This document shows positions 18,342-29,162 of a stretch of 64,000 bases of DNA, one piece after another. Source of the DNA: Mesorhizobium sp. M1D.F.Ca.ET.043.01.1.1. Lineage in GTDB: Bacteria > Pseudomonadota > Alphaproteobacteria > Rhizobiales > Rhizobiaceae. Location: assembly GCF_003952385.1 (NCBI RefSeq), contig NZ_CP034444.1, positions 992,001 through 1,056,000 on the forward strand, read 5' to 3'. Positions within the stretch are counted from its first letter, which is position 1. Every line of letters begins with the position of its first letter. Under the pieces are notes generated by a model that worked only from the letters and a program-made list of their open reading frames with translations, was not told the DNA's origin and searched no databases. The translations under genes and the position numbers were made by a program.

Positions 18342-20564
18342 ATGATCCTGACATTGGCGCTGCTTGCCGGTGTTGCCTTTGCCTGGCTGCTGATCGGCGT
18401 GATCGAGAGGTTCAGGCTCGACCTGCGCTTCACCCAGGCGCTGCTCTACGTGCCGTTCAAGCTCGCCTACCGCATCGCCGACAACCGCATCCGCATTGCC
18501 CGCAATGCGCAGACGCCGGTCATCTATGTCGTCTCGCACCAGTCGCGCATCGAGCCGGCGCTGATGCTGTCGCTGTTGCCCGACGACACGCTGCACATCC
18601 TGGACGAGGCCTCGGCGCGCTCGCCATGGCTGGAACCGTGGCGCGAGCTTGCCCGCACCATCGCCTTCAACGCCGAGCATGTCTTCGTCAGCCGCCGGCT
18701 GGTGCGCGTGCTGAAGGGCAAGGGCCGGCTTGCCGTCTATCTGCCCGACACGGTCGAGCCTGACGTCAAGTCGTTCCGGCTGTTCCGCGCCATCACCCGC
18801 ATCGCCATGCAGGCCGACGCCCGAATCGTGCCGATCTTCGTCGCCGGTTCACGCGACCTGCCGGTGTCGCTGACGCCGGCCGACAAGGCGCCGCGCCACT
18901 GGTTCCCGCGGCTGTCGCTCAGCGTGCTGGAGCCGATGACCGTCGCCGAACTGGTGGCGCGCAACCCCGACATGGCTTCGAACACCAACGCGCTGTTCGA
19001 CCGTTTCGCCGAAGCGCGGCTTTACGGCAGCAATCTCGACCGTGGCCTGTTCCTGGCCATGCGCGATGCGGCGGATCGCGTCGGTGCCTCGCATCCGATC
19101 ATCGAAGACGTCATTTCGGGCGCGCTCAGCTACCGCAAGATGTTCATCGGCGCGCGCGTGCTCGGCCGCCGCTTCGAGGCGGCGACCGCGCCCGGCGAAG
19201 CGGTCGGCCTGCTGTTGCCCAACGCCAATGGCGTGGTGCTGTCATTCGTCGGTCTGATCTCGGCGGCCCGCGTCGCGGCGATGATCAACTACACCGCCGG
19301 ACCGGCGAGCGTGACAGCGGCGATCCGCACCGCCGTCATCCGCACCGTGGTCTCATCGCGCGCTTTCATCGAGAAGGCGGGCATCGACGATATTGTCGCC
19401 GCCGTCGAAGCGGGCGGGGCGAAGATGCTCTGGCTCGAGGATGTGAGGGAGAGCGTGACGGTGCTCGACAAGGTCGCCGCGGCGCTTTTCTGGCGCTTCC
19501 CTCTGCAGCGGCAGCAGGCGTCGAAACCGGCGGTGATCCTGTTCACCTCGGGCTCGGAAGGCACGCCCAAGGCAGTGGTGCTGTCGCACCGCAACCTTCT
19601 TGCCAACGCCATGCAGGCCGAGGCGCGCATCACCGTCTCGCCATCCGACATCCTGCTCAACGTGCTGCCGGTGTTCCATTCCTTCGGGCTGACCGGCGGC
19701 ACCATCCTGCCGCTGGTGACCGGGGTGAAATTGTTCCTCTACCCTTCGCCGCTGCACTACAAGATCATTCCGGAGATCGCACGCAAGGTGAAGCCGACGG
19801 TGATGTTCGGCACCGACACTTTCCTTGCCAATTATGCCCGCACCGCCAAGGACGGCGACTTCTCGAGCCTGCGCTTCGTAGTGGCCGGCGCCGAGGCCGT
19901 GAAGCCGGAGACCAGGCGCGTCTACCGCGACCGTTTCGAGGCGTCGATCATCGAAGGCTTTGGGCTGACTGAGGCGGCGCCGGTGGTGGCGGTGAACACC
20001 GCGATCCACAACCGCGACGGCACGGTCGGCCGGCTGCTGCCGGCGATCCGCATGAAGCTCGAGCCGGTCGAGGGCATCAGCGACGCCGGCCGGCTGTGGC
20101 TCGACGGGCCGAACATGATGATGGGCTACATGACCGCCGACCGGCCGGGCGAATTGCAGCCGCTCGAAGGCTGGCACGATACCGGCGACATCGTGTCGGT
20201 CGACCGCGACGGCTTCATCACCATCCGAGGTCGCGCAAAACGCTTCGCCAAGATCGCCGGCGAGATGGTGTCGCTGGGCGCGGTCGAGATGCTGGTGCAG
20301 TCGCTGTGGCCGGAAGAACGCCACGCGGCGGTGGCGGTGCCCGACAAAAGGCGCGGCGAGCGCATCGTGCTGGTCACCACGGCCGACGACGCCAATCCGG
20401 AAGAGCTGCGCCAGTTCGGCAAGAAGGCAGGCGCGGCGGAGCTGATGGTGCCGAACGACATCGTCAAGGTGGAAGAAATCCCTGTGCTGGGCTCCGGCAA
20501 GACCGACTATGTCTCGGCCCGCAAGCTCGCGATCGACCGGCTGGGGCTGAGTGCCGCGGCGTAG
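18342..20564 (+). CDS. Bifunctional acyltransferase / AMP-dependent acyl-ligase (Aas-like)
   Basis: The 740-residue protein has an N-terminal membrane helix (residues 3-21), a PlsC-like acyltransferase domain (to about residue 210) and an AMP-binding ligase domain with FTSGSEGTPKAVVLSHRN (about residues 401-418), GFGLTEAAPVV and WHDTGDIVSVD. It resembles E. coli Aas, which reacylates lysophosphatidylethanolamine through acyl-ACP synthetase activity. The acyltransferase motif, normally HX4D, reads HQSRIE (H66, E71), a conservative Asp-to-Glu change. It ends three bases from the convergent pss-psd operon, which makes phosphatidylethanolamine, the parent of the Aas substrate. The role in lysolipid repair is inferred. 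Confidence 0.82.
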   Translation: MILTLALLAGVAFAWLLIGVIERFRLDLRFTQALLYVPFKLAYRIADNRIRIARNAQTPVIYVVSHQSRIEPALMLSLLPDDTLHILDEASARSPWLEPWRELARTIAFNAEHVFVSRRLVRVLKGKGRLAVYLPDTVEPDVKSFRLFRAITRIAMQADARIVPIFVAGSRDLPVSLTPADKAPRHWFPRLSLSVLEPMTVAELVARNPDMASNTNALFDRFAEARLYGSNLDRGLFLAMRDAADRVGASHPIIEDVISGALSYRKMFIGARVLGRRFEAATAPGEAVGLLLPNANGVVLSFVGLISAARVAAMINYTAGPASVTAAIRTAVIRTVVSSRAFIEKAGIDDIVAAVEAGGAKMLWLEDVRESVTVLDKVAAALFWRFPLQRQQASKPAVILFTSGSEGTPKAVVLSHRNLLANAMQAEARITVSPSDILLNVLPVFHSFGLTGGTILPLVTGVKLFLYPSPLHYKIIPEIARKVKPTVMFGTDTFLANYARTAKDGDFSSLRFVVAGAEAVKPETRRVYRDRFEASIIEGFGLTEAAPVVAVNTAIHNRDGTVGRLLPAIRMKLEPVEGISDAGRLWLDGPNMMMGYMTADRPGELQPLEGWHDTGDIVSVDRDGFITIRGRAKRFAKIAGEMVSLGAVEMLVQSLWPEERHAAVAVPDKRRGERIVLVTTADDANPEELRQFGKKAGAAELMVPNDIVKVEEIPVLGSGKTDYVSARKLAIDRLGLSAAA

Positions 20565-20567
20565 CGC

Positions 20568-21383
20568 CTACCCGATATCCGAAGGCGGCACCTTCTCGCC
20601 TTCGCGCATGGCCCGCTTCGAATAGGCGCGCACCGAGAACGGCAGGAACAGCAGGTAGCCGGCGACCGACGCGGTCAGCGTGTACCAGGGATAGGCCATC
20701 AACAGCAGGATATAGAGCACGACGCCCAAGATGACCGGCAGCACCCTGTCGCCCGGCACCTTGACGCTCTTGCCCGAATAGACCGGCAGCCGGCTGACCA
20801 GAAGGAAGGCGACCAGCACGGTGAAGCCGGTGGCGATGAAGGCCGCAGGCCGGCTGGGCTCCAGCCCGAGCCGCAGGAAATAGAGATAGCAGGGCAGCAT
20901 CACCAGCACCGCGCCGGCCGGCGCAGGCACGCCGACGAAATATTCTGTCTGCCAGGCCGGCTGGTCGGTGTCGTCGGCCAGCACGTTGAAGCGGGCCAGC
21001 CGCATGCCGCATGCGATGGTGAAGAGGAGCGCGGCGATCCAGCCCGGCGAGCCGGCGCGGTCGAGCAGGAAGGCGTAGAGCACCAGCGCCGGCGCGACGC
21101 CGAAATTGACGATGTCGGCCAGCGAATCCATCTGCGCGCCGAATTTCGAGGTCGCCTTCAGCATGCGCGCCAGGCGGCCGTCTATGCCGTCGAGGAAGGC
21201 AGCGAGCAGCACCATGACGACGGCCGGCTCGAAACGGTCCTCGAAGGCGAAGCGGATGCCCGACAGGCCCGCACAGATGGCAAGCACGGTAACCAGGTTG
21301 GGCAGCACCATGCGCATCGGGATCTCGCGGATGCGCGGGCCGCCGCTGGCGTGAGCCTCGAATTTCTTGAAGGGCGCGCCCAC
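20568..21383 (-). CDS. pssA: CDP-diacylglycerol--serine O-phosphatidyltransferase
   Basis: The 271-residue integral membrane enzyme makes phosphatidylserine from CDP-diacylglycerol and serine. The CDP-alcohol phosphotransferase signature is complete: D65, D68-G-R-L-A-R73, G82, D86, D90 (FLDGIDGRLAR then KFGAQMDSLAD). About eight hydrophobic segments follow. The start is GTG at 21383, three bases after the psd stop, so psd and pssA form one minus-strand operon. Phosphatidylserine is immediately decarboxylated by Psd to phosphatidylethanolamine. An in-frame extension upstream would run into psd in another frame and is not credible. Confidence 0.95.
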   Translation of the reverse strand: MGAPFKKFEAHASGGPRIREIPMRMVLPNLVTVLAICAGLSGIRFAFEDRFEPAVVMVLLAAFLDGIDGRLARMLKATSKFGAQMDSLADIVNFGVAPALVLYAFLLDRAGSPGWIAALLFTIACGMRLARFNVLADDTDQPAWQTEYFVGVPAPAGAVLVMLPCYLYFLRLGLEPSRPAAFIATGFTVLVAFLLVSRLPVYSGKSVKVPGDRVLPVILGVVLYILLLMAYPWYTLTASVAGYLLFLPFSVRAYSKRAMREGEKVPPSDIG

Positions 21384-21386
21384 GTC

Positions 21387-22085
21387 TCAGGAAATCCTGA
21401 CCAGCGGGGCGACGGCCACGCCGCCGAACTCCGCTAGCACCGTCTCGCCGCCCACGGCCGTCTGGCCGACGGCAACGCGCGGCACGGCGCTCGCGGGCAG
21501 GAAGACGTCGACGCGCGAGCCGAAGCGGATCAGCCCAAAACGCTCGCCGATTCCGATCGAGCCGCCCTGCTCGGCCCAGCAGACGATGCGGCGGGCGACC
21601 AGCCCGGCGATCTGCACCGCGGCGATCGTGCCGTTGGGGCTGTCGATGACCAGGCCGTTGCGCTCGTTCTCGGAGCTTGCCTTGTCGAGCTCGGCATTTA
21701 GGAATTTGCCGGGACGATGCTCGATGCGCGTGATCCTGCCGCGCACCGGCGCGCGGTTGATGTGGCAGGAAAAGACATTCATGAACACCGAGATGCGGGT
21801 CATCTCGGTGGAACCCAGGCCAAGCTCGCCGGGCGGCACGGCAGGCCCGACCGCCGAGATCACGCCGTCGGCCGGACTCACCACCAGCCGGTCGTCGACC
21901 GGCGTGACGCGCTCGGGATCGCGGTAGAAGTAGATGCACCAGGCGGTGAGGATCAGCCCGATCCAGAACAGGACGGAGGAGAAATAGCCGAGGAAAAGCG
22001 TTGCCGCGCCGAAGGCGGCGATGAAGGGATAGCCCTCGCGATGGATCGGAACGAACGTATTCTTGATCGTGTCGACGAGGCTCAT
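21387..22085 (-). CDS. psd: Phosphatidylserine decarboxylase proenzyme
   Basis: The 232-residue enzyme is the short PSD-A type common in alphaproteobacteria. It decarboxylates phosphatidylserine to phosphatidylethanolamine in the inner membrane. Two N-terminal hydrophobic segments lie at residues about 20-53. The self-cleavage site is in [11 protein letters not shown], where S190 becomes the pyruvoyl group; other blocks are [22 protein letters not shown] and [10 protein letters not shown]. It is the first gene of the psd-pssA operon. Upstream is a 186-base gap shared with the divergent SMP-30 gene, where promoters for both must lie. Confidence 0.95.
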   Translation of the reverse strand: MSLVDTIKNTFVPIHREGYPFIAAFGAATLFLGYFSSVLFWIGLILTAWCIYFYRDPERVTPVDDRLVVSPADGVISAVGPAVPPGELGLGSTEMTRISVFMNVFSCHINRAPVRGRITRIEHRPGKFLNAELDKASSENERNGLVIDSPNGTIAAVQIAGLVARRIVCWAEQGGSIGIGERFGLIRFGSRVDVFLPASAVPRVAVGQTAVGGETVLAEFGGVAVAPLVRIS

Positions 22086-22271
22086 CGGGCTGGGGCGGTT
22101 CCTGTTTCAGGTCCGGCCTCAATAGCCGAAAGCCCCCCTCCCCGCAACGCAACAATGGCAGAGAGGCGGGCTCTGATGCAGGCGCGGCGCGCGGCAATAA
22201 CTTTTGCCTCTACTGTCGGAACTCGGCCCTTTCACTCGTCCTTGGCTAGACAACACTCCAAGGAGCCGCCG

Positions 22272-23168
22272 ATGCCATCGCCGAAATCGTCTGCAAGAAG
22301 TGCCAGGGTCATCACAGAGGGCCTCGCCTTCGGCGAGTCGCCGCGCTGGCGTGAGGGGCGACTCTGGCTCTGCAACTGGGGCACGGGCGAGATTGTCGCC
22401 GTGGACGAAGAGGGCAAGAGCGAGGTCATGCTCACCGTGCCGGCCGTCCTGCCCTATTCGATCGACTGGCTGCCCGACGGCCGGCTTCTGGTGGTCTCCG
22501 GTCGGGAGGGGCTTCTGCTCCGGCAGGAACGAGACGGAACGCTCGCCACCCATGCCGATCTGAGAGACCTGTCCAAGAACCCATGGAACGAGATCGTCGT
22601 CGACGGACGCGGCAACATCTATGTCAATGGCGGCGGACCGGCGCCGGCGCCGGGTGAGCATTTTGGGCCGGGCACCATCGTGCTGATCACGCCGAACGGC
22701 GCGGTCCGACAGGTGGCCGAGAACATTGCCTTCGCCAATGGCATGGCGGTGGCACCGGACAACCGGACGCTCATTGTCGCCGAATCCCACGCCAACCGCC
22801 TCACCGCCTTCGATATCACGACCGACGGCAGCCTTTCCAACCGCCGCGTTTGGGCGGATCTCGGCAATGATTATCCCGACGGCATATGCATCGATGCCGA
22901 GGGCTGCGTCTGGTACGCCGACGTGCCCAACCGGCACTGCGTCAGGGTGCGCGAAGGCAGTGCGAAAATCGACAAGGTCGAGGTCGATCGCGGCTGCTTT
23001 GCCTGCATGCTGGGCGGCGCCGGCGGCAGGACGCTGTTCATCGTTGCCGCCGAATGGCGCGGTTTCGAGAACATGGTGAGCGACGCCCGCACCGGTCAGG
23101 TGCTGAGCGCCGCCGTTTCCTCGCCTGGGGCGGGATGGCCGTCTTATGATTCCGGCACGCGCTGGTAG
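22272..23168 (+). CDS. SMP-30/gluconolactonase/LRE family protein
   Basis: The 298-residue protein folds as a six-bladed propeller by family. Visible blocks are LAFGESPRWREGRLWLCNW (residues about 20-38), the metal-ligand NPWNEIVVDGRGNIYVNG, FANGMAVAPDNRTLIVAES and NDYPDGICIDAEGCVWYADV. The Glu near the start and the Asn and Asp in these blocks are the usual divalent-metal ligands. Members hydrolyse sugar lactones such as gluconolactone. AAGGAGCC precedes ATG 22272. The last 25 bases overlap the convergent monooxygenase-like gene tail to tail. Confidence 0.88.
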   Translation: MPSPKSSARSARVITEGLAFGESPRWREGRLWLCNWGTGEIVAVDEEGKSEVMLTVPAVLPYSIDWLPDGRLLVVSGREGLLLRQERDGTLATHADLRDLSKNPWNEIVVDGRGNIYVNGGGPAPAPGEHFGPGTIVLITPNGAVRQVAENIAFANGMAVAPDNRTLIVAESHANRLTAFDITTDGSLSNRRVWADLGNDYPDGICIDAEGCVWYADVPNRHCVRVREGSAKIDKVEVDRGCFACMLGGAGGRTLFIVAAEWRGFENMVSDARTGQVLSAAVSSPGAGWPSYDSGTRW

Positions 23169-23485
23169 TTGGCGATGTCGGCCTTGACGCCGAGGCGGGC
23201 GATCGTCTCCTGCGGGCTGAAGGCGATGCGCTGATGCGCTGCCTTGACTATCGGCACCACCTTGTCGACGGCCGCCTGGCTTTCCCATTCGACCATGGTG
23301 ACGATGTTGAATTCGCCGGGGCCGGAGAACTGCTCGAGCAGGAAATCCTGCACGAAGCCTTCCTGCCGGCGCAGCAATTCATGCGTCATGAATACCTTGG
23401 CGAGGATCTCGTCACGCGCTTCCGCTGGGACGACGAACTTGTCGACCCGGAACACGCTGCCATCGCGTTGATTCTTATTGCTCAT
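23144..23485 (-). CDS. Antibiotic-biosynthesis-monooxygenase-like (ABM) domain protein
   Basis: The 113-residue product has a dimeric alpha/beta-barrel pattern: FVVPAEARDEILAKVFMTHELLRRQEGFVQDFLLEQ, then FNIVTMVEWESQAAVDKVV. ABM proteins are single-domain enzymes such as quinol or anthrone monooxygenases; the reaction here is unknown. The start at 23485 has GGAG eleven bases upstream; the longer frame to 23566 adds a basic stretch without family likeness. Its 3' end overlaps the 3' end of the SMP-30 gene by 25 bases. Confidence 0.72.
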   Translation of the reverse strand: MSNKNQRDGSVFRVDKFVVPAEARDEILAKVFMTHELLRRQEGFVQDFLLEQFSGPGEFNIVTMVEWESQAAVDKVVPIVKAAHQRIAFSPQETIARLGVKADIANYQRVPES

Positions 23486-23595
23486 TTCGATCCGTCTCCG
23501 TTCTTTAACGACTTGTTTCGCAGGGGCTCGGAGACGGTTTGCAAGCTCAAGATAGGTTGAGGTCAAGGAGAATTTCGCGAGACGTTGACACTGCT

Positions 23596-23619
23596 GATCT
23601 CCCCCACAAGGGGGGAGAT
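23596..23619. repeat. Single copy of the CTCCCCC-type palindromic repeat
   Basis: GATCTCCCCC-ACAA-GGGGGGAGAT forms a hairpin about 17 bases from the end of the ABC transporter gene. It matches one end of the larger paired elements at 25938-26102 and 46101-46283. Confidence 0.75.
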
Positions 23620-23635
23620 TGGCGCTTCGCCGCTC

Positions 23636-25519
<1,884 letters not shown>

Positions 25520-25546
25520 TATTTCTTGCCTTTTGGGTGAGAGGGT

Positions 25547-25867
25547 TCAGCGGCTGGCGCAGCAGGAGTTGACGAGGTCATGGAGCGAGGCGGACACGCT
25601 CGCGAGCGCCGCGTGATCGACCGCGTAGCGCGAGCGCTGGCGGTCGGCCTCGAAGCGGACCAGCCCGGCCTCGACCAGGATTTTCAGATGTTGCGAGACC
25701 GTCGACTGGGCGAGGTCGAGATGATCGACCACCTCGCGGCAGGAGCAGCAGCGGCTGGCCGAGAGACGCTTCAGGATCTCGATGCGCGCCGGATGCGAAA
25801 GTGCCGCAAACCGCGCGGCAACGGCGCGGCTGTCGGGGGCGCGGTTGTGAGATTGGGATTCGGTCAT
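25547..25867 (-). CDS. ArsR/SmtB family metalloregulator candidate
   Basis: The 106-residue protein has the ArsR winged-helix pattern FAALSHPARIEILKRL, EVVDHLDLAQSTVSQHLKILVEAGLV and a wing RSRYAVD. Cysteines C40, C41 and C43 lie just before the DNA-reading helices in the place of the CxC of ArsR/CadC-type sensors, and C102-C103 lie at the C-terminus. It is transcribed first, with the Atm1-type exporter 27 bases downstream, so it most likely represses this operon and senses a thiophilic metal or metalloid. The inducer cannot be named from the sequence. Confidence 0.88.
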   Translation of the reverse strand: MTESQSHNRAPDSRAVAARFAALSHPARIEILKRLSASRCCSCREVVDHLDLAQSTVSQHLKILVEAGLVRFEADRQRSRYAVDHAALASVSASLHDLVNSCCASR

Positions 25868-25937
25868 CGTTCATCGGCGATAGACGATGAACGATGAGAG
25901 GGCAAGCTAGGCGGATGGGTAGATCGTCGGAACTGGT

Positions 25938-26102
25938 AATCTCCCCCTTGTGGGGAGATGTCCGGCAGGACAGAGGGGCGCGAAGGAACGCGGCCTCTCC
26001 CAATCTGGCCAACATACACAGCCCACCGTTTTATGCAGACTGAGAAGCCGGCGGGACAGCGCCCCCCTCTGCCTGCCGGCATCTCCCCCACAAGGGGGAG
26101 AT
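25938..26102. repeat. Paired palindromic element, copy 1
   Basis: The left arm (25938-25980: AATCTCCCCCTTGTGGGGAG, then ATGTCCGGCAGGACAGAGGGG) is inverted relative to the right arm (26059-26102). Both arms are themselves hairpins. The 78 bases between the arms show no gene. A second copy is at 46101-46283 in reverse orientation. It fills most of the gap between the ArsR start and the LysM gene. Confidence 0.8.
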
Positions 26103-26117
26103 CAGCTAGTCGCCACC

Positions 26118-27686
26118 CTACTCCGCCTTTGGCGTAGTCATCTGGTCGCCCATGGCCTTCATGTCGGCCGGCTCGCCTTCCTTCGACTTGCCGGGAACCT
26201 TGAAGACCTGGCCGGGCCAGATGCGGTCGGGGTCACGGATCTGGTCCTGGTTGGCGAGATAGATGGTCGAAAAGCGCACGCCATGACCGTAGACGCGGCG
26301 CGAGATGCGCCAGAGCGTGTCATTGCGGCGGATGATGACCGAGCCGTCGGCGTGTTCGAGCTTCGGCGCGACCGTCTCCGCCACACCGGCCGACGGCGTC
26401 GCTTCCGCGACTTTGGCCGGAGCCTGGGCTGCCGGCGCCGTCGTCGTTGTCTCGGCGGGCTTGGTCTCGGTCGCCGCAGCAGTCTCGGCTGGCTTGGCCT
26501 GCCCGGCCAGGGACCCGGCACCCTGGACCTGCGTGAGCTTGGTATCAGCCGGCTTGGTCTCGCTCGGCGCGATAGCGGCGATCGACTCACCGGGCTCGCG
26601 TTCGAACGGCACGGCGGCGCGGGCGACGACCTTGACGCCGTCGTCATCCAGGCCGTCGACATGGATGGTGTGGCTGCCGACCGGGATGTCGCGCGCCGCC
26701 TCGATCAGGAAATGGCCGTCGGGCGAAGTCTTGGCCTCGCCAAGCAGGATGTCGTCGGCATAGGCGCGCACCTTGCGGCCGGGGTCCGCAGTGCCGGCGA
26801 CAAAGATCTTGCTGCCGTCGATCTCGACCGCCTCGACGGCGATCTTGGGCTCGCCTGCTGCGGCGGTTGGGGTCTGTGTTGCAGGGGCGGCAGCCTGGTC
26901 GGTGGCGCCCGGAGCAGTTGCGGCCGGCGCGGCCTCGGTATTGGGGGCGGTCGTGGCAGCGGCCGGGGCCTGCGCCGCCGGGGCGGCAGCCTGGTCAGTG
27001 GCGGCCGGTGCGGCCGGCTTGGCCTCCGGCTGCGGAACGGTGAGCAGTTCGGACGGCTTGCCCGGCTCCTCGACCATCGCCAGCACCTGGCCGGTCGGAC
27101 TCTGCGGCACCGAGACGACGGCCGTCTGCACCGACGCAACGGCGACGCCGCCGGCTGTCGAGCGCAGCGTGATCGTGTAGTCGCCGGGCTTCAGCGGATC
27201 GTCGAGCACGATGGCGAAGGCGCCGTCGGGGCCGGCATCGGTCGAGCCAAGCACCGTCCCGCCATTCAGGATCTCGACCTTGGCGTTGGGCGCGGCGCTG
27301 CCGGCGACGACGATCGAGCCGTCGCCTTCGACGCGCACGACATCGAAGGTCGGCAGCACCGGACCGGCGGCGGGCGCCTGAGCGGCCGGCGCCGAAACTG
27401 CCGGAGCCGTCGCATTGTTGGCCGGTGCCATTGCGTTGTTGGCGGGCGCCATCTTGTTGGCCGGCGCCATCGTGTTGGCCGGGGCTTGCGTCTGCGGCAG
27501 GCGCCCCTCGGTGGACGTGCTGTTGGATTCAGCTGGTTTCGTATCCGCCTGCGGAAGCGCCGCGACCTGTGCCGGTTTCTGGTTGTTGATATACGGGTCG
27601 AGCGCGCCCGATCCGTAGGCGACCGCCGCGACGACGGCAACACCGCCCGCCGCGAACAAGAACGCCTTTGAAGGATTGATAGCCAT
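26118..27686 (-). CDS. LysM domain protein with Ala/Pro-rich linkers and Ig-like repeats
   Basis: The 522-residue protein has an N-terminal membrane anchor (AFLFAAGGVAVVAAVAYGSG, residues 7-26), a long Ala/Pro/Asn-rich low-complexity region with repeated NKMAPAN-type units, two short beta-domains that resemble Ig-like modules (VRVEGDGSIVVAGSAAPNAK, about residue 117, and KIFVAGTADPGRKVRAYADD, about 300), further linkers and a C-terminal LysM (NDTLWRISRRVYGHGVRFSTIY, ending VFKVPG). LysM binds peptidoglycan, so it probably bridges membrane and cell wall. The ATG at 27686 has a purine-rich AGGGGGCAG upstream; the alternative GTG at 27710 adds eight residues. Confidence 0.87.
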   Translation of the reverse strand: MAINPSKAFLFAAGGVAVVAAVAYGSGALDPYINNQKPAQVAALPQADTKPAESNSTSTEGRLPQTQAPANTMAPANKMAPANNAMAPANNATAPAVSAPAAQAPAAGPVLPTFDVVRVEGDGSIVVAGSAAPNAKVEILNGGTVLGSTDAGPDGAFAIVLDDPLKPGDYTITLRSTAGGVAVASVQTAVVSVPQSPTGQVLAMVEEPGKPSELLTVPQPEAKPAAPAATDQAAAPAAQAPAAATTAPNTEAAPAATAPGATDQAAAPATQTPTAAAGEPKIAVEAVEIDGSKIFVAGTADPGRKVRAYADDILLGEAKTSPDGHFLIEAARDIPVGSHTIHVDGLDDDGVKVVARAAVPFEREPGESIAAIAPSETKPADTKLTQVQGAGSLAGQAKPAETAAATETKPAETTTTAPAAQAPAKVAEATPSAGVAETVAPKLEHADGSVIIRRNDTLWRISRRVYGHGVRFSTIYLANQDQIRDPDRIWPGQVFKVPGKSKEGEPADMKAMGDQMTTPKAE

Positions 27687-27803
27687 AATCTTTTCTGCCC
27701 CCTTAGCCACCTAACGCCGGTCTAGCGTGTTTTAACCAGTGCTACAAGAAAAAGCCCGCCCATGGGCTTGACCGCGCCAACTGGTCCCATCACCAATCAT
27801 CCC

Positions 27804-28415
27804 ATGAACACGATTCGATCCGTCTGCGTCTATTGCGGTTCGTCTCCGGGCCGCGACGACGCCTATGTCAAGGCCGGCCACCTGCTCGGCCGCTCGCTGG
27901 CCAAGTCAGGCCTGCGCCTGATCTATGGCGGCGGCACAAAGGGCATCATGGGCGCCGTCGCCGACGGAGCGATCAAGGCCGGCGGCCAGGTGACCGGCAT
28001 CATCCCGCGCTTCCTGATCAACAGGGAGGCAACCCAGATCGCTCTCGACAAGCTCGACGAGCTGTTGATCACCGACAACATGCACGAGCGCAAGCACCGG
28101 ATGTTCGAGAAGTCCGACGCCTTCGTGGCGCTGCCGGGCGGCATCGGCACGGTCGAGGAGATCGTCGAGATCATGACCTGGGCGCAGCTCGGCCATCACC
28201 GCAAGCCGATCGTATTCGCCAACATCAAGGGCTTCTGGGACCCGATGCTTTCGCTGATCGAGCACATGTCGGGCGAAGGCTTCATCCACACCGCACATAG
28301 GGTGAAGCCGCTGGTGGTCAACGACCCCGAGGCCATCGTCGCCGCCATCATGGTCGCCGGATCGTCTGTCGACGCGCCGACGGAGGGTATGCAGGCGGTG
28401 ATCGACAAGATGTAG
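27804..28415 (+). CDS. LOG family / TIGR00730 Rossmann-fold nucleotide hydrolase
   Basis: The 203-residue protein contains the family motif PGGIGTVEEIVEIMTWAQLG (PGGxGTxxE, about residues 110-118), the N-terminal VCVYCGSSPG and the YGGGTKGIMG loop. LOG proteins hydrolyse cytokinin riboside 5'-monophosphates to free cytokinins; many bacterial members have a general nucleotide 5'-monophosphate nucleosidase role. The ATG at 27804 starts MNTIRSV, matching family N-termini; an ATG at 27762 adds 14 residues. No strong ribosome binding site is visible for either. It is divergent from the LysM gene. Confidence 0.88.
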   Translation: MNTIRSVCVYCGSSPGRDDAYVKAGHLLGRSLAKSGLRLIYGGGTKGIMGAVADGAIKAGGQVTGIIPRFLINREATQIALDKLDELLITDNMHERKHRMFEKSDAFVALPGGIGTVEEIVEIMTWAQLGHHRKPIVFANIKGFWDPMLSLIEHMSGEGFIHTAHRVKPLVVNDPEAIVAAIMVAGSSVDAPTEGMQAVIDKM

Positions 28416-28422
28416 GGCGCGT

Positions 28423-29063
28423 TCAGCGGCGCTCGACGCCCTTTGCCGCCAATATGTCGTCAACGGCTGCCGACATCAGAAATTCCGATAGCTGCCTGGC
28501 AGCTTCCGAATGTTTTGAATCGGCGCCGATGCCAATGGCAAAGTCGATATAACTTTGAAGTTCTGCCGGGAACTGACCGACAAGCATGACCTCAGGAGCG
28601 GCTGCGATAATCGAAGTCACGGGAACGACCCCCAACTCTGCTTCGCCGCGGCCAACGGCAAGCGCTGTCTGCCCTCCCGATACGGCCACAAGCTTGGGCT
28701 TCACCTCATCCACTATTCTCAAGCGTTCCAGCAAACCGGAGAAGTAGCCCCCGCTGGTTCCTTCGCTGGCATAGGCGATTGAGCTGGCGCTCTTCAACGC
28801 ATGTACGAATGCTTCCACGGATCCAATGTTGGGTGGTTGACTGCCTGCCTTGGCCGCCACCCCCATATCAGATCCCGAACCAGGTTCGGATTGGTGATAA
28901 CAAGGTCAAAGGGTTCCCCAGCCTCAATCTGCTTCTTTACTGTCGGATTGAGTTCCCACTTTGCCGCGACCGTGAACCCTGCCGCTGCTTCGAACTGGGA
29001 TACGAGAGCAAGGACGGCTGGGCGAACTGCAATAGCCCCAAACAGCCGGATATCCTGATTCAT
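28423..29063 (-). pseudogene. Disrupted substrate-binding protein gene (ModA-like)
   Basis: Two overlapping minus-strand frames represent one ancestral protein. The first (29063 to about 28866) encodes MNQDIRLFGAIAVRPAVLALVSQFEAAAGFTV through FDLVITNPNLVRDLI. The second (from 28866 down to 28423) encodes MGVAAKAGSQPP through TSGGYFSGLLERLRI and ends with the C-terminal lobe. Compared with ModA-type binding proteins, roughly 15-20 residues that normally join these segments are missing and the reading frame changes at about 28866, so I infer a short out-of-frame deletion. No membrane or ATPase gene of a transporter lies nearby. Confidence 0.72.
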
Positions 29064-29162
29064 GGCCTAACCTGAAATCGGTCGAAACGACCTTCCTTAC
29101 ACGTATCCGAGCCTGCATTCCAAGGTGGCCCCGGCCAGCGTGTCGTCGTGCCGGCCTCCTGA

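Noticed and set aside
26385..27560. Alternative frames rich in Ala, Arg and Ser over the LysM protein
   Set aside because: Low-complexity DNA makes all frames open; only the minus frame has the membrane anchor and LysM.
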